A stretch of DNA of 64,000 nt, from the NCBI RefSeq assembly GCF_000759475.1, contig NZ_CP009454.1, forward strand, positions 1,116,001-1,180,000. The letters are read 5' to 3'. Positions within the stretch are counted from its first letter, which is position 1. Every line of letters starts with the position of its first letter. The notes under the pieces were generated by a model, which saw nothing but the letters and a program-made list of their open reading frames with translations, was not told the origin of the DNA and did no database searches. The position numbers were made by a program, and so were the translations under genes. Source of the stretch: Pantoea rwandensis (lineage in GTDB: Bacteria > Pseudomonadota > Gammaproteobacteria > Enterobacterales > Enterobacteriaceae). Of this stretch, positions 1 through 11,277 are shown piece after piece.

Positions 1-184
1 GTAAAGCACCATGAACAATTTAGAACCAACAGAGACATATGCCATCGCGGCTGCCGGTTTTTTCAGGCCGTGGAGTATAGCGCACTCTTTGTGCGACAGA
101 AAAACACTTTTTCCTGGCAAAGTCGTCCAGCGTGTGATTCGCCTGTGCTACACTGCGCGCCGCAAGAAGAGGGTGATAAAAGCT
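1..184. promoter_or_regulatory. Upstream region of tsaD
   Basis: Non-coding left edge of the window. An extended -10 motif, TGCTACACT, lies at 146-154 and fits a sigma-70 promoter reading right into tsaD, about 30 bp before its start codon; no good -35 is present, as is usual for extended -10 promoters. In related bacteria rpsU-dnaG-rpoD is transcribed leftward from this region, but that gene start is outside the window, so its presence is inference. An open frame continues through the region in phase with tsaD but looks like read-through, not gene. Confidence 0.45.
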
Positions 185-1198
185 ATGCGAGTTCTGGGTA
201 TTGAAACGTCCTGCGATGAAACCGGCATCGCGATTTATGACGATGCGTCCGGTCTGTTGGCGAATCAATTATATAGCCAGGTCAAACTGCACGCCGATTA
301 CGGTGGCGTAGTGCCCGAACTGGCCTCACGTGACCACGTGCGCAAAACCGTTCCGCTGATTCAGGCTGCGCTGAAAGAAGCCGGATTAGCCGCAAAAGAC
401 ATTGATGCCGTGGCCTATACCGCCGGTCCAGGTTTGGTCGGGGCGCTATTAGTCGGGGCGACTGTCGGCCGTGCATTGGCGTTCGCGTGGAATGTGCCTG
501 CCGTGCCAGTTCATCATATGGAAGGCCATTTGCTGGCACCGATGCTGGAAGAGAATCCACCGGAGTTTCCGTTTGTGGCACTGCTGGTCTCCGGCGGTCA
601 CACGCAGTTAATCAGCGTCACTGGCATTGGTGAATACACTTTGCTGGGCGAATCGATTGACGATGCGGCGGGTGAAGCTTTCGATAAAACCGCCAAACTG
701 CTCGGTCTGGATTATCCAGGCGGGCCGATGCTGTCACGCATGGCGCAGCAGGGCACGCCGGGTCGCTTCAAATTCCCGCGCCCGATGACCGATCGCCCAG
801 GGCTGGATTTCAGCTTCTCGGGTTTGAAAACCTTCGCCGCTAACACCATTCGTGAACATAACGGCGATGAGCAGGCGCGTGCCGATATCGCTCGTGCGTT
901 TGAGGATGCAGTGGTGGATACGCTGATGATCAAGTGCAAACGCGCGCTGGAGCAGACCGGCTTTAAACGCCTGGTGATTGCCGGTGGTGTCAGCGCCAAC
1001 CGCACGCTGCGTGAGCGCATGGCCGAGATGATGCAAAAGCGCGGTGGCGAGGTGTTTTACGCGCGTCCGGAGTTCTGCACCGATAACGGTGCGATGATTG
1101 CCTATGCGGGCATGGTGCGGCTGAAAGGCGGTACGCGCGGTGAGTTGGGCGTCAGCGTCCGGCCACGTTGGCCACTGGCAGAATTGCCCGCCATCTAA
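185..1198 (+). CDS. tsaD: tRNA N6-adenosine threonylcarbamoyltransferase TsaD
   Basis: TsaD transfers the threonylcarbamoyl group to A37 of ANN-decoding tRNAs, working in the cytoplasm with TsaB and TsaE. The 337 residues equal the usual enterobacterial length when ATG 185 is used; the frame is open further upstream to 11, but family proteins begin [13 protein letters not shown]. The Kae1/HSP70-actin ATPase fold is visible: the N-terminal GIETSCDET strand, metal ligands H111 and H115 in HHMEGH, the VSGGHT loop, [10 protein letters not shown], and [10 protein letters not shown] near the C-terminus carrying the third metal ligand. The gene stands alone, ending at a strong hairpin shared with convergent plsY. 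Identification is secure. Confidence 0.97.
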   Translation: MRVLGIETSCDETGIAIYDDASGLLANQLYSQVKLHADYGGVVPELASRDHVRKTVPLIQAALKEAGLAAKDIDAVAYTAGPGLVGALLVGATVGRALAFAWNVPAVPVHHMEGHLLAPMLEENPPEFPFVALLVSGGHTQLISVTGIGEYTLLGESIDDAAGEAFDKTAKLLGLDYPGGPMLSRMAQQGTPGRFKFPRPMTDRPGLDFSFSGLKTFAANTIREHNGDEQARADIARAFEDAVVDTLMIKCKRALEQTGFKRLVIAGGVSANRTLRERMAEMMQKRGGEVFYARPEFCTDNGAMIAYAGMVRLKGGTRGELGVSVRPRWPLAELPAI

Positions 1199-1202
1199 AA
1201 CG

Positions 1203-1230
1203 AAAAAACCGGCATCGCGCCGGTTTTTTT
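1203..1230. terminator. Bidirectional intrinsic terminator tsaD/plsY
   Basis: A six-base A run precedes stem ACCGGC, loop ATCGC, stem GCCGGT and a seven-base T run. The flanking A and T runs make it work in both directions, fitting its place between convergent tsaD and plsY. Confidence 0.9.
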
Positions 1231-1828
1231 ATTTCTTCTTCTTCCGCTTCCAGATCTTATTTTCCTGGCCGCGCCACAGGCGCTGGATGTTGTCGTGATG
1301 GCGCAACAGAATCAAACAGGAGAGCATCGAAACCGGGAAGGTAAACTGGGGTTTGAACCACCACACGTAAAACGGCGCGATCAGCGCACTGACTATCGCA
1401 CCCAGCGAGGAGTAGCCGCTCAGCAGTACCGTCAGCAGCCAGGTGCCGGTCATCAATCCCGTCAAATCCCAGCCAATCGGCGCAATCGCACCAAACGCCG
1501 TCGCCACGCCTTTACCGCCACGAAAACGGAAGAACACCGGATAGATATGGCCGAGGCAGGCAGCAATCGCGGTCAAGCCGAGATACATCGGCGTGACGTG
1601 CAGCAGATAGGCGATCCATACCGGAATCATCCCTTTTGCCACGTCGAAAATCAGTACCGCAGCCGCAGCGGCTTTGCCACCAATGCGCAACACGTTGGTC
1701 GCGCCTGGGTTGCCGGAGCCAGCGGTACGCGGATCGGGTAAGCGCGCGAGTTTACAAACCAGGATCGCACTGGAAATCGAGCCGCAAAGATACGCGAAAA
1801 TAATCATACCAAGCGCGATAGCACTCAT
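1229..1828 (-). CDS. plsY: Acyl-phosphate:glycerol-3-phosphate acyltransferase PlsY
   Basis: Inner-membrane enzyme that puts the first acyl chain on glycerol-3-phosphate, using acyl-phosphate made by PlsX, to start phospholipid synthesis. The 199-residue protein starts [17 protein letters not shown]; an in-frame extension of 30 residues upstream is polar and unlike the family, so ATG at 1828 was chosen. Family motifs are present: [12 protein letters not shown] near residues 36-47 and [20 protein letters not shown] near residues 93-112, with several hydrophobic helices between. The C-terminus is a run of lysines. It is divergent from folB (107 bp between start codons) and convergent with tsaD, the arrangement known from relatives. 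Confidence 0.96.
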   Translation of the reverse strand: MSAIALGMIIFAYLCGSISSAILVCKLARLPDPRTAGSGNPGATNVLRIGGKAAAAAVLIFDVAKGMIPVWIAYLLHVTPMYLGLTAIAACLGHIYPVFFRFRGGKGVATAFGAIAPIGWDLTGLMTGTWLLTVLLSGYSSLGAIVSALIAPFYVWWFKPQFTFPVSMLSCLILLRHHDNIQRLWRGQENKIWKRKKKK

Positions 1829-1935
1829 AGCGTCGTACCGTTCCTTTTGGGTCGTTTTGTTCTCGATAAGCGTGGATAATACGCATAATCCGCCGGAAGT
1901 GGTATCCGGCTTAGCCAAAAACAGAGACTGACATC

Positions 1936-2295
1936 ATGGATATCGTATTTATAGAACAACTCACCGTGTTCACCACCATTGGCGTTTACGACTGGGAACA
2001 GGGCATGCAGCAGAAGCTGGTGCTCGATGTCGAAATGGCGTGGGACAACCGTCGTGCCGCGGTGAGTGACGATGTGAACGACTGTCTGAGCTATGCCGAT
2101 GTCACCGAGGTTATCCTCAATCATCTGCAGGGCCAGCGCTTTGCCTTAGTCGAACGCGTGGCGGAGGAAATTGCCGATCTGTTGATGAATCGTTTCAAAA
2201 CTCCCGGTGTACGTATCAAGGTCGGGAAACCTGGCGCGGTGGCCCAGGCAGCGACCGTTGGCGTGCGTATTGAGCGCGGGACTATTCCTAAATAA
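1936..2295 (+). CDS. folB: Dihydroneopterin aldolase FolB
   Basis: Cytoplasmic enzyme of tetrahydrofolate synthesis that cleaves 7,8-dihydroneopterin to 6-hydroxymethyl-dihydropterin and glycolaldehyde, and also epimerises the substrate. The 119 residues match the family length. Visible signatures are MDIVFIEQLTVFTTIGVYDWE at the N-terminus with the conserved Glu in DWEQ, the Tyr of LSYADV, the V-E-R-V-A helix, and VKVGKPGAV with the catalytic Lys near residue 98. It is a single gene between divergent plsY and uppP and is followed by a hairpin at 2427-2455. Confidence 0.96.
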   Translation: MDIVFIEQLTVFTTIGVYDWEQGMQQKLVLDVEMAWDNRRAAVSDDVNDCLSYADVTEVILNHLQGQRFALVERVAEEIADLLMNRFKTPGVRIKVGKPGAVAQAATVGVRIERGTIPK

Positions 2296-2426
2296 ATCAT
2301 CCGTGATTGCCATCACAATGAAACCAAACCAAATTATGGTGTGTCTCACTTGAGGCCGTTGCGCTAACGGACGCGAAGTTGCCGATTTTCTTAAGGTTTC
2401 CTTCAGCGTGGCGCAGGCATAATTTT

Positions 2427-2455
2427 AGGCGGTAGCACCTTGCGACCGCCTTTTT
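2427..2455 (+). terminator. Terminator-like hairpin between folB and uppP
   Basis: Stem GGCGGT (2428-2433) pairs with ACCGCC (2445-2450) and is followed by five T residues. It sits 130 bp after folB and only 30 bp before uppP, so it may end folB transcription or act as a leader attenuator for uppP; the sequence alone does not decide. Confidence 0.6.
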
Positions 2456-2486
2456 ACTGTTTAAAACGGATAGAGGAAAAATTTTG

Positions 2487-3305
2487 ATGGCAGATATTCA
2501 CCAGCTTTGGGTTGCTGCAATCCTGGGGGTTGTGGAAGGCCTCACGGAATTCCTGCCGGTCTCTTCTACGGGCCATATGATCATTGTTGGCCATCTGTTG
2601 GGTTTTGAGGGTGATAAAGCTGAAACCTTTGAAGTTGTCATTCAGCTGGGTTCAATTTTAGCAGTAGTGGTGATGTTCTGGCGCCGCCTGTTCGGACTGA
2701 TTGGTATTCACTTCGGTAAGGAGCCGCATGAAGGCACCGGAACCGGAAAACTGACGCTGATTCACATCCTGTTAGGTATGGTTCCCGCGGTGGTGATTGG
2801 TCTGGTGCTCCACGATCAAATCAAAAGCCTGTTTAATCCGATTAACGTGATGTACGCGCTGGTCGTTGGTGGTGTGTTGCTGTTGGTCGCGGAGTACTTC
2901 AAGCCGAAACAGCCAAAAGCGGTAGGTATCGATGATATCACTTACCGCCAGGCGTTTATGATTGGCTGCTTCCAGTGTCTGGCGCTGTGGCCGGGCTTCT
3001 CGCGTTCGGGTGCCACCATTTCTGGCGGTATGCTGATGGGCGTGAGTCGTTATGCCGCATCGGAGTTCTCGTTCATCCTTGCGGTGCCGATGATGATTGG
3101 TGCGACCGGCTTGGATCTTTACAAGAGCATGGGCTTCCTGACGATGCAGGATTTCCCGATGTTCGCCGTCGGCTTCGTGACCGCTTTTATCGTAGCGCTG
3201 CTGGCCATCAAAGTGTTCCTGGAACTGATTAAGCGTATTTCGTTTGTCTCGTTCGCTATCTATCGCTTTATCGTGGCGGCGGCAGTTTACGCAATCTTCA
3301 TGTAA
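2487..3305 (+). CDS. uppP: Undecaprenyl-diphosphatase UppP (BacA)
   Basis: Integral membrane phosphatase that recycles the C55 lipid carrier for peptidoglycan and O-antigen synthesis and confers bacitracin tolerance. The 272 residues align end to end with the E. coli protein. ATG 2487 was preferred to the in-frame TTG at 2484 because family members start M-A/S-D and because AGAGG lies about ten bases upstream. The two catalytic signatures are seen: [15 protein letters not shown] near residues 17-31 with the acidic and Ser/Thr residues, and [15 protein letters not shown] in the middle with the essential Arg. About eight hydrophobic helices surround them. The gene is convergent with cca and separated by a 10-bp hairpin. 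Confidence 0.97.
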   Translation: MADIHQLWVAAILGVVEGLTEFLPVSSTGHMIIVGHLLGFEGDKAETFEVVIQLGSILAVVVMFWRRLFGLIGIHFGKEPHEGTGTGKLTLIHILLGMVPAVVIGLVLHDQIKSLFNPINVMYALVVGGVLLLVAEYFKPKQPKAVGIDDITYRQAFMIGCFQCLALWPGFSRSGATISGGMLMGVSRYAASEFSFILAVPMMIGATGLDLYKSMGFLTMQDFPMFAVGFVTAFIVALLAIKVFLELIKRISFVSFAIYRFIVAAAVYAIFM

Positions 3306-3312
3306 GCGCGGC

Positions 3313-3337
3313 GTGCGGCCAGTTATGCTGGCCGCAC
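3313..3337. terminator. Hairpin between convergent uppP and cca, overlapping the cca stop
   Basis: A perfect 10-bp stem GTGCGGCCAG/CTGGCCGCAC with loop TTATG. The loop bases 3323-3325 are the cca stop codon on the minus strand. There is no T run on either side, so it is a weak or Rho-assisted terminator, or an mRNA 3'-end stabiliser for both genes. Confidence 0.6.
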
Positions 3338-4555
3338 GTTGATCAACCCTTCCTGTACCGCCATCACCCGACGACGCGTCAACTCTTCCCGCACGGCTGG
3401 GCCTTTAAAACCTGCTGCAACTACATCCTTCGTCGGCACCGCCTGAGACAGTGCAAACGCCTGACGTAGATAATCGCCTTGTGGATAGGCCAGGCTTTCC
3501 ATTCCGGTGCGACCGCGCGCATCAGCTTCGCTGGTTAGCGCCATCTTCTCAACGCGATCGGGCTTACGCCAAGCATCAATGCGATCAAACAGAGCCACCA
3601 GTGACTCCGCAGACTGACGCTCAATGGTGTGGACGATATCGTGGAATTCGGTGACGATTAACGCCAGGTCGCGTACCTGATTGGATACGCGCAGCCGCTG
3701 GCACAGTGCTTCGACAATCGGGACGCCAGCTAAACCGTGACCATGATGGCTCGGCCATTTTTCCGGCGGCGTCAGCGCCTTACCGACATCGTGGAACAGC
3801 GTGGCAAAGCGCACGTCCAACTCATCTGAAAGGGCGGCAGATATCGTCAGCGTCATTAACGCGTGCACGCCGGTATCAATTTCGGGATGCCATTTGATCG
3901 GCGCCGGAATGCCGTACAGGTTATCCAGCTCCGGGAACAGCACCTGCAACGCACCGCAGTCACGCAATACCTGAAAATAGACCTGCGGGTTGCGGGTCAG
4001 CAGGGCTTTTTCGGTCTCTTTCCACACGCGTTCGGCCGTGAGGTCAGCTAACTCGCCGCTCTCCGCCATCTCACGCATTAAGGCCTGAGTTTCATCCGCG
4101 ACACGGAAATTGAGGTGGGCAAAACGGGCAGCGAAACGAGCCACGCGCAGGACGCGCAGCGGATCTTCGTTAAAGGCGGCGGAGACATGGCGCAGGGTGC
4201 GATTCGCCAAATCCTGCTGCCCGCGATAAGGGTCGATTAAGCTGCCGTCGTCGGCCTGCGCAATGGCATTGATGGTGAGATCGCGGCGCTGCAAATCCTG
4301 CTCCAGCGTCACGTCCGGGGCAAATTGTGTGACAAAACCGATGTAGCCTTTGCCATTTTTGCGCTCGGTACGCGCCAGTGCATACTCTTCACGACTGCGT
4401 GGGTGCAAAAAAACCGGAAAATCCCGGCCCACCTGCTGATAACCTTGTGCCAGCATCGCTTCAGGTGTGGCACCGACCACCACCCAATCTCTATCTTTTA
4501 CCGGCAAACGCAGTAAGGCATCACGCACCGCGCCACCGACCAGAAACGTCTTCAC
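3323..4555 (-). CDS. cca: Multifunctional CCA-adding enzyme
   Basis: Adds and repairs the CCA end of tRNAs without a template. The 410 residues show the class II nucleotidyltransferase head with GGAVRD at 7-12 and the metal pair D21/D23 in DRDW, the neck region with [10 protein letters not shown] near 90-99, and a C-terminal HD phosphohydrolase domain with HDVGK at 255-259, as in the long enterobacterial form that also has 2',3'-cyclic phosphodiesterase and phosphatase activity. ygiM lies 140 bp upstream on the same strand and the two may be co-transcribed. The stop codon lies in the loop of a hairpin shared with uppP. Confidence 0.97.
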   Translation of the reverse strand: MKTFLVGGAVRDALLRLPVKDRDWVVVGATPEAMLAQGYQQVGRDFPVFLHPRSREEYALARTERKNGKGYIGFVTQFAPDVTLEQDLQRRDLTINAIAQADDGSLIDPYRGQQDLANRTLRHVSAAFNEDPLRVLRVARFAARFAHLNFRVADETQALMREMAESGELADLTAERVWKETEKALLTRNPQVYFQVLRDCGALQVLFPELDNLYGIPAPIKWHPEIDTGVHALMTLTISAALSDELDVRFATLFHDVGKALTPPEKWPSHHGHGLAGVPIVEALCQRLRVSNQVRDLALIVTEFHDIVHTIERQSAESLVALFDRIDAWRKPDRVEKMALTSEADARGRTGMESLAYPQGDYLRQAFALSQAVPTKDVVAAGFKGPAVREELTRRRVMAVQEGLINVRPA

Positions 4556-4695
4556 TCAACCACTCCAGAGGCAATGTATTCTGCGCGCCGTGCACGCATG
4601 TTGCGTTATTGTTGCATACTTTGGCTAAATATCGGGCACGCCAAAAGGGGCATCTTACGATCCCCTTGAAGAAAAGAACAAATCGGCGTGGCGGT

Positions 4696-5319
4696 TTAGT
4701 TCATCCAGCGATCATTTTTCTTACGGCGTGGCACCATGTGCGGCAATACCAAACCAAGCAGTAAGCCGACACCCAACACGCCGCCACCATACATAAACCA
4801 CTGCATGATGATGGTGCGCTGTTTGTCATCCAGCTGGACGTTCGCGGCGCTGACTTTCTTCTGTGCGACAATCAGCTCATTTTTCAGCTTCTGATTTTCC
4901 GCTTTCAGGCCGTCAATGGTGCCGTCGCTGTTCGCCACTTTGCTCTGCATTTCAGAGGTGCGCTGATTCCAGCTGTTGTCGATATTCGCCAGCTTAGCGG
5001 TGAGATCTTTGACCTGTTGCTCCAGCTGCGGCACGCGGGTGCGCAGGCTAGGTTCGGCACTCAACTGGGACAGTGGGATCCAGTTGGTTTTCCCTTCGGC
5101 ATCACGAATCTGACCATATTGGGAATCGTTGTTGACCTGCAACAAGGTGACTTCCTCTCCGGCATTCAGCTTGCCAATCAAGCGATATTGATCGCCCGGA
5201 CCGCTGCGTACCCAAGTGGATAATTCATCGGAGATATAACGCTTTTCGTCAGCAGCATGAACGGGGGCGATGGCGCTAAATGCCAGCAAAGAAAGGGCAG
5301 CAAGTGTGATTTTTTTCAT
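4696..5319 (-). CDS. ygiM: SH3-domain and membrane-anchored protein YgiM
   Basis: Conserved envelope protein of unproven function. Residues 1-23 are a signal peptide ending AxA; residues about 25-88 form a bacterial SH3 (SH3_3) domain with the pattern STWVRSGPGDQYRLIGKL...GEEVTLL; residues 95-165 are a Gln/Lys-rich coiled coil; residues about 171-193 are a membrane helix followed by a basic tail (RRKKNDR). The layout places the SH3 domain and coil in the periplasm, tethered to the inner membrane. The length of 207 matches the E. coli homologue. It is divergent from ygiF and upstream of cca. Confidence 0.93.
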   Translation of the reverse strand: MKKITLAALSLLAFSAIAPVHAADEKRYISDELSTWVRSGPGDQYRLIGKLNAGEEVTLLQVNNDSQYGQIRDAEGKTNWIPLSQLSAEPSLRTRVPQLEQQVKDLTAKLANIDNSWNQRTSEMQSKVANSDGTIDGLKAENQKLKNELIVAQKKVSAANVQLDDKQRTIIMQWFMYGGGVLGVGLLLGLVLPHMVPRRKKNDRWMN

Positions 5320-5523
5320 TCGATGTCGTTTTTTCTTAATGGCGTAAAATTACCGGCACAGTCTGGAGACGCTTCTCAAAAATCTGAATGAGAACTATCC
5401 TGGTCTCAATCTGGTGCGAAAAGGGTCGTAAAAGCACAAGAAAGCGGAGACAGCGGGCTTCCGGTGCATTACTCTTCGCCAGATTAAACTCGTAAGTGCC
5501 AGCAGCGTATTGAATAAAAAATT

Positions 5524-6834
5524 ATGACCATCGAAATCGAATTAAAGTTCATTGCCACACCACAAGCCGCCGAAAAACTCGGTGAAACCCTTGCCGCGTG
5601 GCCACATCAGCACTTCGCCGCACGCGAGCTGACTAACATCTATTTTGAGACCGATGACAATCAGCTACGTCGTTGGGATATGGGCCTGCGCATCCGCGGT
5701 GTCGATCAGCGTTATGAGATGACGCTGAAGGCCGCCGGAAAAACCGTGGGCGGTCTGCATCAGCGCCCGGAATATAACGTCGACCTCACTGAGCCTACGC
5801 TGGATATCGCCCAGCTGCCGGCCGAAATCTGGCCAGAAGGCACCGATGTCGCGGCATTACAGCAGCGCCTGCAACCGCTGTTCAGCACCCATTTCCAGCG
5901 TGAAGCCTGGCTGGTGCAGTTTGGTGAGAGCGAAATTGAAGTGGCGTTTGATCGCGGAGACGTCGCCGCAGGCGAATTGAGCGAGCCGTTGTATGAAGTC
6001 GAGCTGGAGCTGAAAAGCGGCCAGCGTGCCGACATGCTGCAGTTCGCAGAAGCCTTGAGCACCGCTGGCGGCCTGCGCCTGGGCAGTTTGAGCAAAGCGG
6101 CGCGCGGTTATCAGCTGGCTCAGGGCAATCCTGCCCGCCCACTGCGTGCGTTAGCGCTGCAAAAAATCGGTGCCAAAGCCACGGTAGAGCAGGGCATGGT
6201 CAATGCAATGACCGCCGGTCTTAACCAGTGGCAGTATCACGAAGAAGTCTGGCTGCGCGGAAATGCCGATGCCAAAGAAGCGGTGATGGATGCGCTGGAA
6301 ACCCTGCGTCAGGCGTTTTCGCTGTTTGGTGCGCTGGTACCGCGCAAGGCGAGCAGCGATCTGCGTCAGAAACTGACTCGTCTGGATGAGCTGTTAGCGG
6401 ATGCGGAAATTGATGCGGAAACCGCCTGTTTCTCGCCTGTCTCTGTTGGTGCTCAGTTAGCACTTACTCACTGGCTAGTGGAGTCACAATGGCAGAACTG
6501 GCTGGATGATAAGAGCAAAAGCAAGCTGCAGGGTTCGTTCAAACGCTTCAGCGACATCATGCTCAGCCGTATTGCTGCCGATCTGCGTGAGACCTTCGTC
6601 GATGTGCAGCTGTTCAACGAATTCCAGGACAAATCCACGCGCCTGAATCGCCAGCTGCTAGCGGTGCATCTGCTGGCAGGGGCTTACCCAGCGGAAGAGG
6701 TGAATGTCTGGCTGGCAGGCTGGCAGGAACTGCAGCATGCGATCCGCATCCAGCAGGACCGCGGGTTGATTCAACTGGTTAATCTGGCCATTCGGCCATC
6801 GCCGTTCTGGCTGAATAGCGGAGTGAAACGCTAA
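5524..6834 (+). CDS. ygiF: Inorganic triphosphatase YgiF (CYTH-CHAD)
   Basis: Soluble enzyme that hydrolyses inorganic triphosphate to pyrophosphate and phosphate. The 436-residue protein has an N-terminal CYTH tunnel domain (1 to about 205) starting with the diagnostic ExExK motif, E4-I-E6-L-K8, followed by alternating charged strands, and a helical CHAD domain (about 215-430) rich in conserved His, Arg and Lys thought to bind polyphosphate. ATG 5524 gives the family N-terminus MTIEIELKF. It lies 31 bp before glnE on the same strand and is likely co-transcribed with it, as in related bacteria. Confidence 0.95.
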   Translation: MTIEIELKFIATPQAAEKLGETLAAWPHQHFAARELTNIYFETDDNQLRRWDMGLRIRGVDQRYEMTLKAAGKTVGGLHQRPEYNVDLTEPTLDIAQLPAEIWPEGTDVAALQQRLQPLFSTHFQREAWLVQFGESEIEVAFDRGDVAAGELSEPLYEVELELKSGQRADMLQFAEALSTAGGLRLGSLSKAARGYQLAQGNPARPLRALALQKIGAKATVEQGMVNAMTAGLNQWQYHEEVWLRGNADAKEAVMDALETLRQAFSLFGALVPRKASSDLRQKLTRLDELLADAEIDAETACFSPVSVGAQLALTHWLVESQWQNWLDDKSKSKLQGSFKRFSDIMLSRIAADLRETFVDVQLFNEFQDKSTRLNRQLLAVHLLAGAYPAEEVNVWLAGWQELQHAIRIQQDRGLIQLVNLAIRPSPFWLNSGVKR

Positions 6835-6865
6835 GCCGGACGCACAATCGAATCAGGGAGGGAAG

Positions 6866-9724
6866 ATGTTGTTACCGTTACCGGCGCTGATGCAGGCGCA
6901 GTTAGCTAACGTGGCCGAGCGCCTGAATATGCCGCCTTCCGCCTTTACGGCAGAGCAGGCGGGCGCGCTGACCTTTAGTGACTTTATCGTTGATAACCTG
7001 CAGCAGCATCCGGAGTGGTGGCAACAACTCCAGCAGCAACCGCCTGCACCAGATGAGTGGCAGCACTACAGCACCTGGCTGAAACAGGCGCTGGCGGGCG
7101 TGGAAAATGAAACTTCCCTGATGCGCGAACTGCGTCTGTTCCGCCGCCATATGCTGGTGCGTATGGCGTGGATGCAGGCGCTACAACATGCCAGCACCGA
7201 ACAGAGCCTGACACAACTCAGCACGCTGGCGGAGATTCTCATCGCTGCCGCTCGTGATTGGGTGTGGCAGGATTGCAGCCGCGATTTCGGCACGCCGTGC
7301 AATGAAGCCGGTGAAGCGCAGCCCATGCTTATCCTCGGCATGGGCAAGCTGGGCGGCGGCGAACTCAACTTCTCTTCCGATATCGACCTGATCTTTGCCT
7401 GGCCGGAAAACGGCGTGACGCAAGGTGGCCGTCGCGAACTCGATAACGCCCAATTCTTTACCCGCATGGGCCAGCGCCTGATCAAAGTGCTGGATCAGCC
7501 TACCGTGGATGGTTTCGTCTATCGCGTGGACATGCGCCTGCGACCGTTTGGTGACAGTGGCCCGCTGGTGCTGAGTTTTGCAGCGCTGGAAGACTACTAC
7601 CAGGAGCAGGGGCGTGACTGGGAGCGCTATGCGATGGTTAAAGCGCGCCTGATGGGCGACGATCAAGGCCACTGGAGTCAGGAGTTGCAGCAGATGCTGC
7701 GGCCGTTCGTCTATCGCCGCTACATCGATTTCAGTGTGATTCAGTCGCTGCGCAACATGAAAGGCATGATTGCCCGTGAAGTGCGGCGTCGTGGCCTGAA
7801 AGACAACATCAAACTCGGCGCGGGCGGCATTCGCGAAACCGAATTTATCGTACAGGTGTTCCAGCTCATTCGTGGTGGACGTGAGCGCTCACTTCAGCTC
7901 CGTTCCCTGCTGCCAACGCTGCAGGCGATTGGTGAACTGGCCTTGCTGAGTCCGGCGCAGGTGGAACATTTGCGTGCGGCCTATCTGTTCCTGCGTCGTC
8001 TGGAAAATCTGCTGCAAAGCATCAATGATGAGCAGACGCAAACCCTGCCGGAAAACCCGCTTGATCGTCAGCGTTTAGCCTGGGCGATGGGCGCGGCGGA
8101 TTGGGATGCGCTGATGGTGCAACTTGAACAGCAGATGGCGGGAGTGCGCAGCATCTTTCATGAACTCATTGGTGATGATGCACCAGACGTGGACGATCAA
8201 CCGCAGCTGGCAGAATTTGCTGGTTTGTGGCAGGACACGCTGGAGGAGAGCGATCTCATTCCTGTTGTGCCACAGCTGAACGAAGCGCAACGTCATGCGC
8301 TCTTCGAATCGCTGAACAGTTTCCGCCAGGATGTCAGCCGCCGTACCATCGGCCCGCGTGGGCGTCTGGCGCTTGATCAACTGATGCCGCGCCTGCTGAG
8401 CGAAGTCTGTCCACGCGAAGATGCTGATGTGGTGCTGGGCCGTTTGACACCGTTGCTGCTCGGTGTATTGACGCGTAGCACCTATCTGGAGCTGCTGACG
8501 GAATATCACGGGGCACTGCGCCATCTGATCCGCCTATGTGCCGCCTCGCCGATGGTCGCCAGCCAGCTGGCACGTTATCCGCTGTTGCTGGATGAACTGC
8601 TCGATCCCGCCACGTTGTATCAACCCACGGCTACCGATGCCTATCGCGATGAACTGCGCCAGTATCTGCTGCGTATTCCCACCGATGATGAAGAACAGCA
8701 GCTGGAAGCGCTGCGCCAGTTCAAGCAGGCGCAGCATCTGCGCATTGCCGCGGCCGATATCGCTGAAACGCTGCCGGTGATGAAAGTGAGTGATCACTTA
8801 ACCTGGCTGGCAGAAGCCATTATCGAATCGGTGGTGCAGCAAGCGTGGCAAATGATGGTGCAGCGCTATGGACGCCCTTCGCACCTCACCAGCGACAGCG
8901 AGCGTGGTTTTGCTGTGGTCGGCTACGGCAAACTGGGCGGCTGGGAGTTGGGTTACAGCTCGGATCTGGATTTAGTGTTCCTGCATGACTGCCCGGACGA
9001 TGCGGAAACCGATGGCGAACGCGTGATTGATGGCCGCCAGTTCTACCTGCGGCTGGCGCAGCGCGTGATGCATCTGTTTAGCACGCGCACCTCCTCTGGC
9101 ATCTTGTATGAAGTCGATGCGCGCCTGCGTCCGTCTGGCGCGGCGGGCATGCTGGTGAGTACCTTTGCCGCCTTCGATGATTATCAGCGTAATGAAGCCT
9201 GGACCTGGGAACATCAGGCGCTGGTGCGCGCGCGTATTGTGTTTGGTGAAACGGCGCTCTGCGATCGTTTCAATAACATCCGTCGCGGCATTCTTTGCCT
9301 GCCGCGTGAGCGTCCTGCACTGCAAAAAGAAGTGCGAGAGATGCGCGAGAAAATGCGTGCCCATCTGAGCAACAAACACAAAGGACGCTGGGAGATCAAA
9401 ACCGATGAAGGCGGCATCACCGATATTGAATTCATCGCGCAATATCTTGTCTTAGGCTACGCGGCAGAGCAGCCTGCGTTGACGCGTTGGTCGGACAATG
9501 TGCGAATTTTTGAATTGATGGCGCGTCAGGAGATCATGGATGCAGAGGAAGCGCAGGCGCTGACTCACGCATATGTCACGCTGCGTGATGCATTGCATCA
9601 TCTCGCATTGCAGGAGCTGCCGGGGCACGTCGCGCCGGAATCTTTTGCTACTGAGCGGGCTGCCGTGCATCGCAGCTGGCAACGCTGGCTGGCTGCCACC
9701 GAATCTGATAGCGCGGAAGCGTAA
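6866..9724 (+). CDS. glnE: Bifunctional glutamine synthetase adenylyltransferase/deadenylase GlnE
   Basis: Controls nitrogen assimilation by adding AMP to, or removing it from, glutamine synthetase in response to PII protein and glutamine. At 952 residues it has the usual two nucleotidyltransferase-like halves: the deadenylase half carries [18 protein letters not shown] with metal aspartates D172 and D174, and the adenylyltransferase half carries [18 protein letters not shown] near residues 688-705. Each half is followed by a GlnD/PII-uridylyltransferase-type helical domain. The Shine-Dalgarno GGGAGG just before ATG 6866 supports the start. A 7-bp hairpin without a T run (9716-9735) straddles the stop codon. 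Confidence 0.97.
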   Translation: MLLPLPALMQAQLANVAERLNMPPSAFTAEQAGALTFSDFIVDNLQQHPEWWQQLQQQPPAPDEWQHYSTWLKQALAGVENETSLMRELRLFRRHMLVRMAWMQALQHASTEQSLTQLSTLAEILIAAARDWVWQDCSRDFGTPCNEAGEAQPMLILGMGKLGGGELNFSSDIDLIFAWPENGVTQGGRRELDNAQFFTRMGQRLIKVLDQPTVDGFVYRVDMRLRPFGDSGPLVLSFAALEDYYQEQGRDWERYAMVKARLMGDDQGHWSQELQQMLRPFVYRRYIDFSVIQSLRNMKGMIAREVRRRGLKDNIKLGAGGIRETEFIVQVFQLIRGGRERSLQLRSLLPTLQAIGELALLSPAQVEHLRAAYLFLRRLENLLQSINDEQTQTLPENPLDRQRLAWAMGAADWDALMVQLEQQMAGVRSIFHELIGDDAPDVDDQPQLAEFAGLWQDTLEESDLIPVVPQLNEAQRHALFESLNSFRQDVSRRTIGPRGRLALDQLMPRLLSEVCPREDADVVLGRLTPLLLGVLTRSTYLELLTEYHGALRHLIRLCAASPMVASQLARYPLLLDELLDPATLYQPTATDAYRDELRQYLLRIPTDDEEQQLEALRQFKQAQHLRIAAADIAETLPVMKVSDHLTWLAEAIIESVVQQAWQMMVQRYGRPSHLTSDSERGFAVVGYGKLGGWELGYSSDLDLVFLHDCPDDAETDGERVIDGRQFYLRLAQRVMHLFSTRTSSGILYEVDARLRPSGAAGMLVSTFAAFDDYQRNEAWTWEHQALVRARIVFGETALCDRFNNIRRGILCLPRERPALQKEVREMREKMRAHLSNKHKGRWEIKTDEGGITDIEFIAQYLVLGYAAEQPALTRWSDNVRIFELMARQEIMDAEEAQALTHAYVTLRDALHHLALQELPGHVAPESFATERAAVHRSWQRWLAATESDSAEA

Positions 9725-9735
9725 AATAACGCTTC
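9716..9735 (+). terminator. Hairpin at the glnE stop codon
   Basis: Stem GAAGCGT/ACGCTTC with loop AAAATA; the TAA stop overlaps the end of the left arm. No T run follows, so termination may be weak and hldE, 128 bp downstream, could receive read-through. Confidence 0.4.
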
Positions 9736-9852
9736 GCCCCTTAGTGACCCGGCATACAGGAAGGCGCGCAGCTCACGCACCTGTGGCTCGAAGTATCATC
9801 GGGGTATGTTATTATCCGCGCATAATTTTGACCGTAGTCTGGAGTCTTTGGA

Positions 9853-11277
9853 ATGAAAGTAACGCTGCCCGCTTTTGGCAAAGCCGCTGTGCTGGTTGTT
9901 GGCGATGTCATGTTAGATCGCTACTGGTATGGCCCAACCAGCCGTATCTCGCCTGAAGCCCCGGTACCGGTGGTGAAAGTCGATACCATCGAAGAGCGTC
10001 CTGGCGGCGCGGCCAACGTGGCGATGAACATTGCTGCACTGGGTGCGGGCTCGCGTTTGATTGGCCTGACGGGTGAAGACGATGCGGCACGTGTGCTGAG
10101 CGAGACGCTGGAAAAGGTCAAAGTCGATTGTGATTTTGTCGCGGTGAAAAGCCATCCCACCATCACCAAACTGCGTGTGCTTTCGCGCAACCAGCAGCTG
10201 ATCCGCCTCGATTTCGAAGAGGGTTTCGAGCAGGTTGATCCACAGCCTATCCACGATCGTATGCGTCAATCGCTGGCGCAGGCCGGTGCACTGGTGCTGT
10301 CAGATTACGCCAAAGGCGCGTTGAGCAGCGTGCAAACCATGATTCAGCTGGCGCGTGAAGCCAACGTGCCGGTGTTGATCGACCCGAAAGGCACGGATTT
10401 TGAGCGCTACCGCGGTGCGACTTTGCTGACGCCTAACCTGTCTGAGTTCGAAGCCGTGGTGGGTAAATGCAAAACCGTGGAAGAGATTGTGAATCGCGGC
10501 ATGCAGCTCATCGCCGATTATGAGCTCTCCGCGCTGCTGGTCACCCGTTCTGAAAACGGCATGACGTTACTGCAGCCGGGCAAAGCGCCGCTGCATCTGC
10601 CAACGCAGGCGCAGGAAGTGTTTGACGTCACCGGTGCAGGTGACACCGTTATTGGCGTGCTGGCCGCCGTGCTGGCGGCCGGAGACAGCCTGGAAGAAGC
10701 CTGTTTCCTCGCCAATGCGGCAGCGGGCGTGGTCGTGGGCAAACTCGGGACATCAACCGTAAGCATCGTTGAACTGGAAAACGCCATTCATGCTCGTCCC
10801 GACAGCGGGTTTGGTGTGATGACCGAAGCCGAGCTTAAAGCAGCGGTGGCGCTGGCGCGTCAGCGCGGTGAGAAAGTGGTGATGACCAACGGCGTGTTCG
10901 ACATCTTGCATGCAGGCCACGTTTCCTATCTTGCCAACGCACGTAAGCTGGGCGACCGTCTGATTGTTGCGGTAAACAGTGATGCTTCCACCAAACGTCT
11001 GAAAGGCGAAACCCGTCCGGTTAACCCGCAGGAAAACCGTATGATCGTGCTTGGTGCGCTGGAAGCGGTGGATTGGGTGGTGCTGTTTGAAGAAGACACG
11101 CCACAGCGTTTGATTGCGGGTGTGTTACCGGATCTGCTGGTGAAGGGCGGCGATTATAAGCCGGAAGATATTGCGGGCAGTAAAGAGGTTTGGGCCAACG
11201 GCGGTGACGTGCGGGTGCTGAATTTCGAAGACGGTATCTCCACCACTAACATCATCAAGACGATTCGCAGCCACTAA
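9853..11277 (+). CDS. hldE: Bifunctional heptose 7-phosphate kinase/heptose 1-phosphate adenylyltransferase HldE
   Basis: Makes ADP-D-glycero-beta-D-manno-heptose for the lipopolysaccharide inner core. The N-terminal ribokinase-fold domain (about 1-320) phosphorylates heptose-7-phosphate at C1 and has [10 protein letters not shown] and the catalytic DVTGAGDT near residue 260. The C-terminal cytidylyltransferase-like domain (about 340-474) transfers AMP and shows [11 protein letters not shown] with HxGH near 350-353. The length of 474 residues is normal. The gene sequence is intact, but its final five codons and stop are the first unit of a degenerate 39-bp tandem repeat that runs to about 11450. 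Confidence 0.97.
   Translation: MKVTLPAFGKAAVLVVGDVMLDRYWYGPTSRISPEAPVPVVKVDTIEERPGGAANVAMNIAALGAGSRLIGLTGEDDAARVLSETLEKVKVDCDFVAVKSHPTITKLRVLSRNQQLIRLDFEEGFEQVDPQPIHDRMRQSLAQAGALVLSDYAKGALSSVQTMIQLAREANVPVLIDPKGTDFERYRGATLLTPNLSEFEAVVGKCKTVEEIVNRGMQLIADYELSALLVTRSENGMTLLQPGKAPLHLPTQAQEVFDVTGAGDTVIGVLAAVLAAGDSLEEACFLANAAAGVVVGKLGTSTVSIVELENAIHARPDSGFGVMTEAELKAAVALARQRGEKVVMTNGVFDILHAGHVSYLANARKLGDRLIVAVNSDASTKRLKGETRPVNPQENRMIVLGALEAVDWVVLFEEDTPQRLIAGVLPDLLVKGGDYKPEDIAGSKEVWANGGDVRVLNFEDGISTTNIIKTIRSH

Noticed and set aside
11..184. N-terminal extension of TsaD
   Set aside because: The frame is open but the extension is unlike the family, and ATG 185 gives the standard length of 337.
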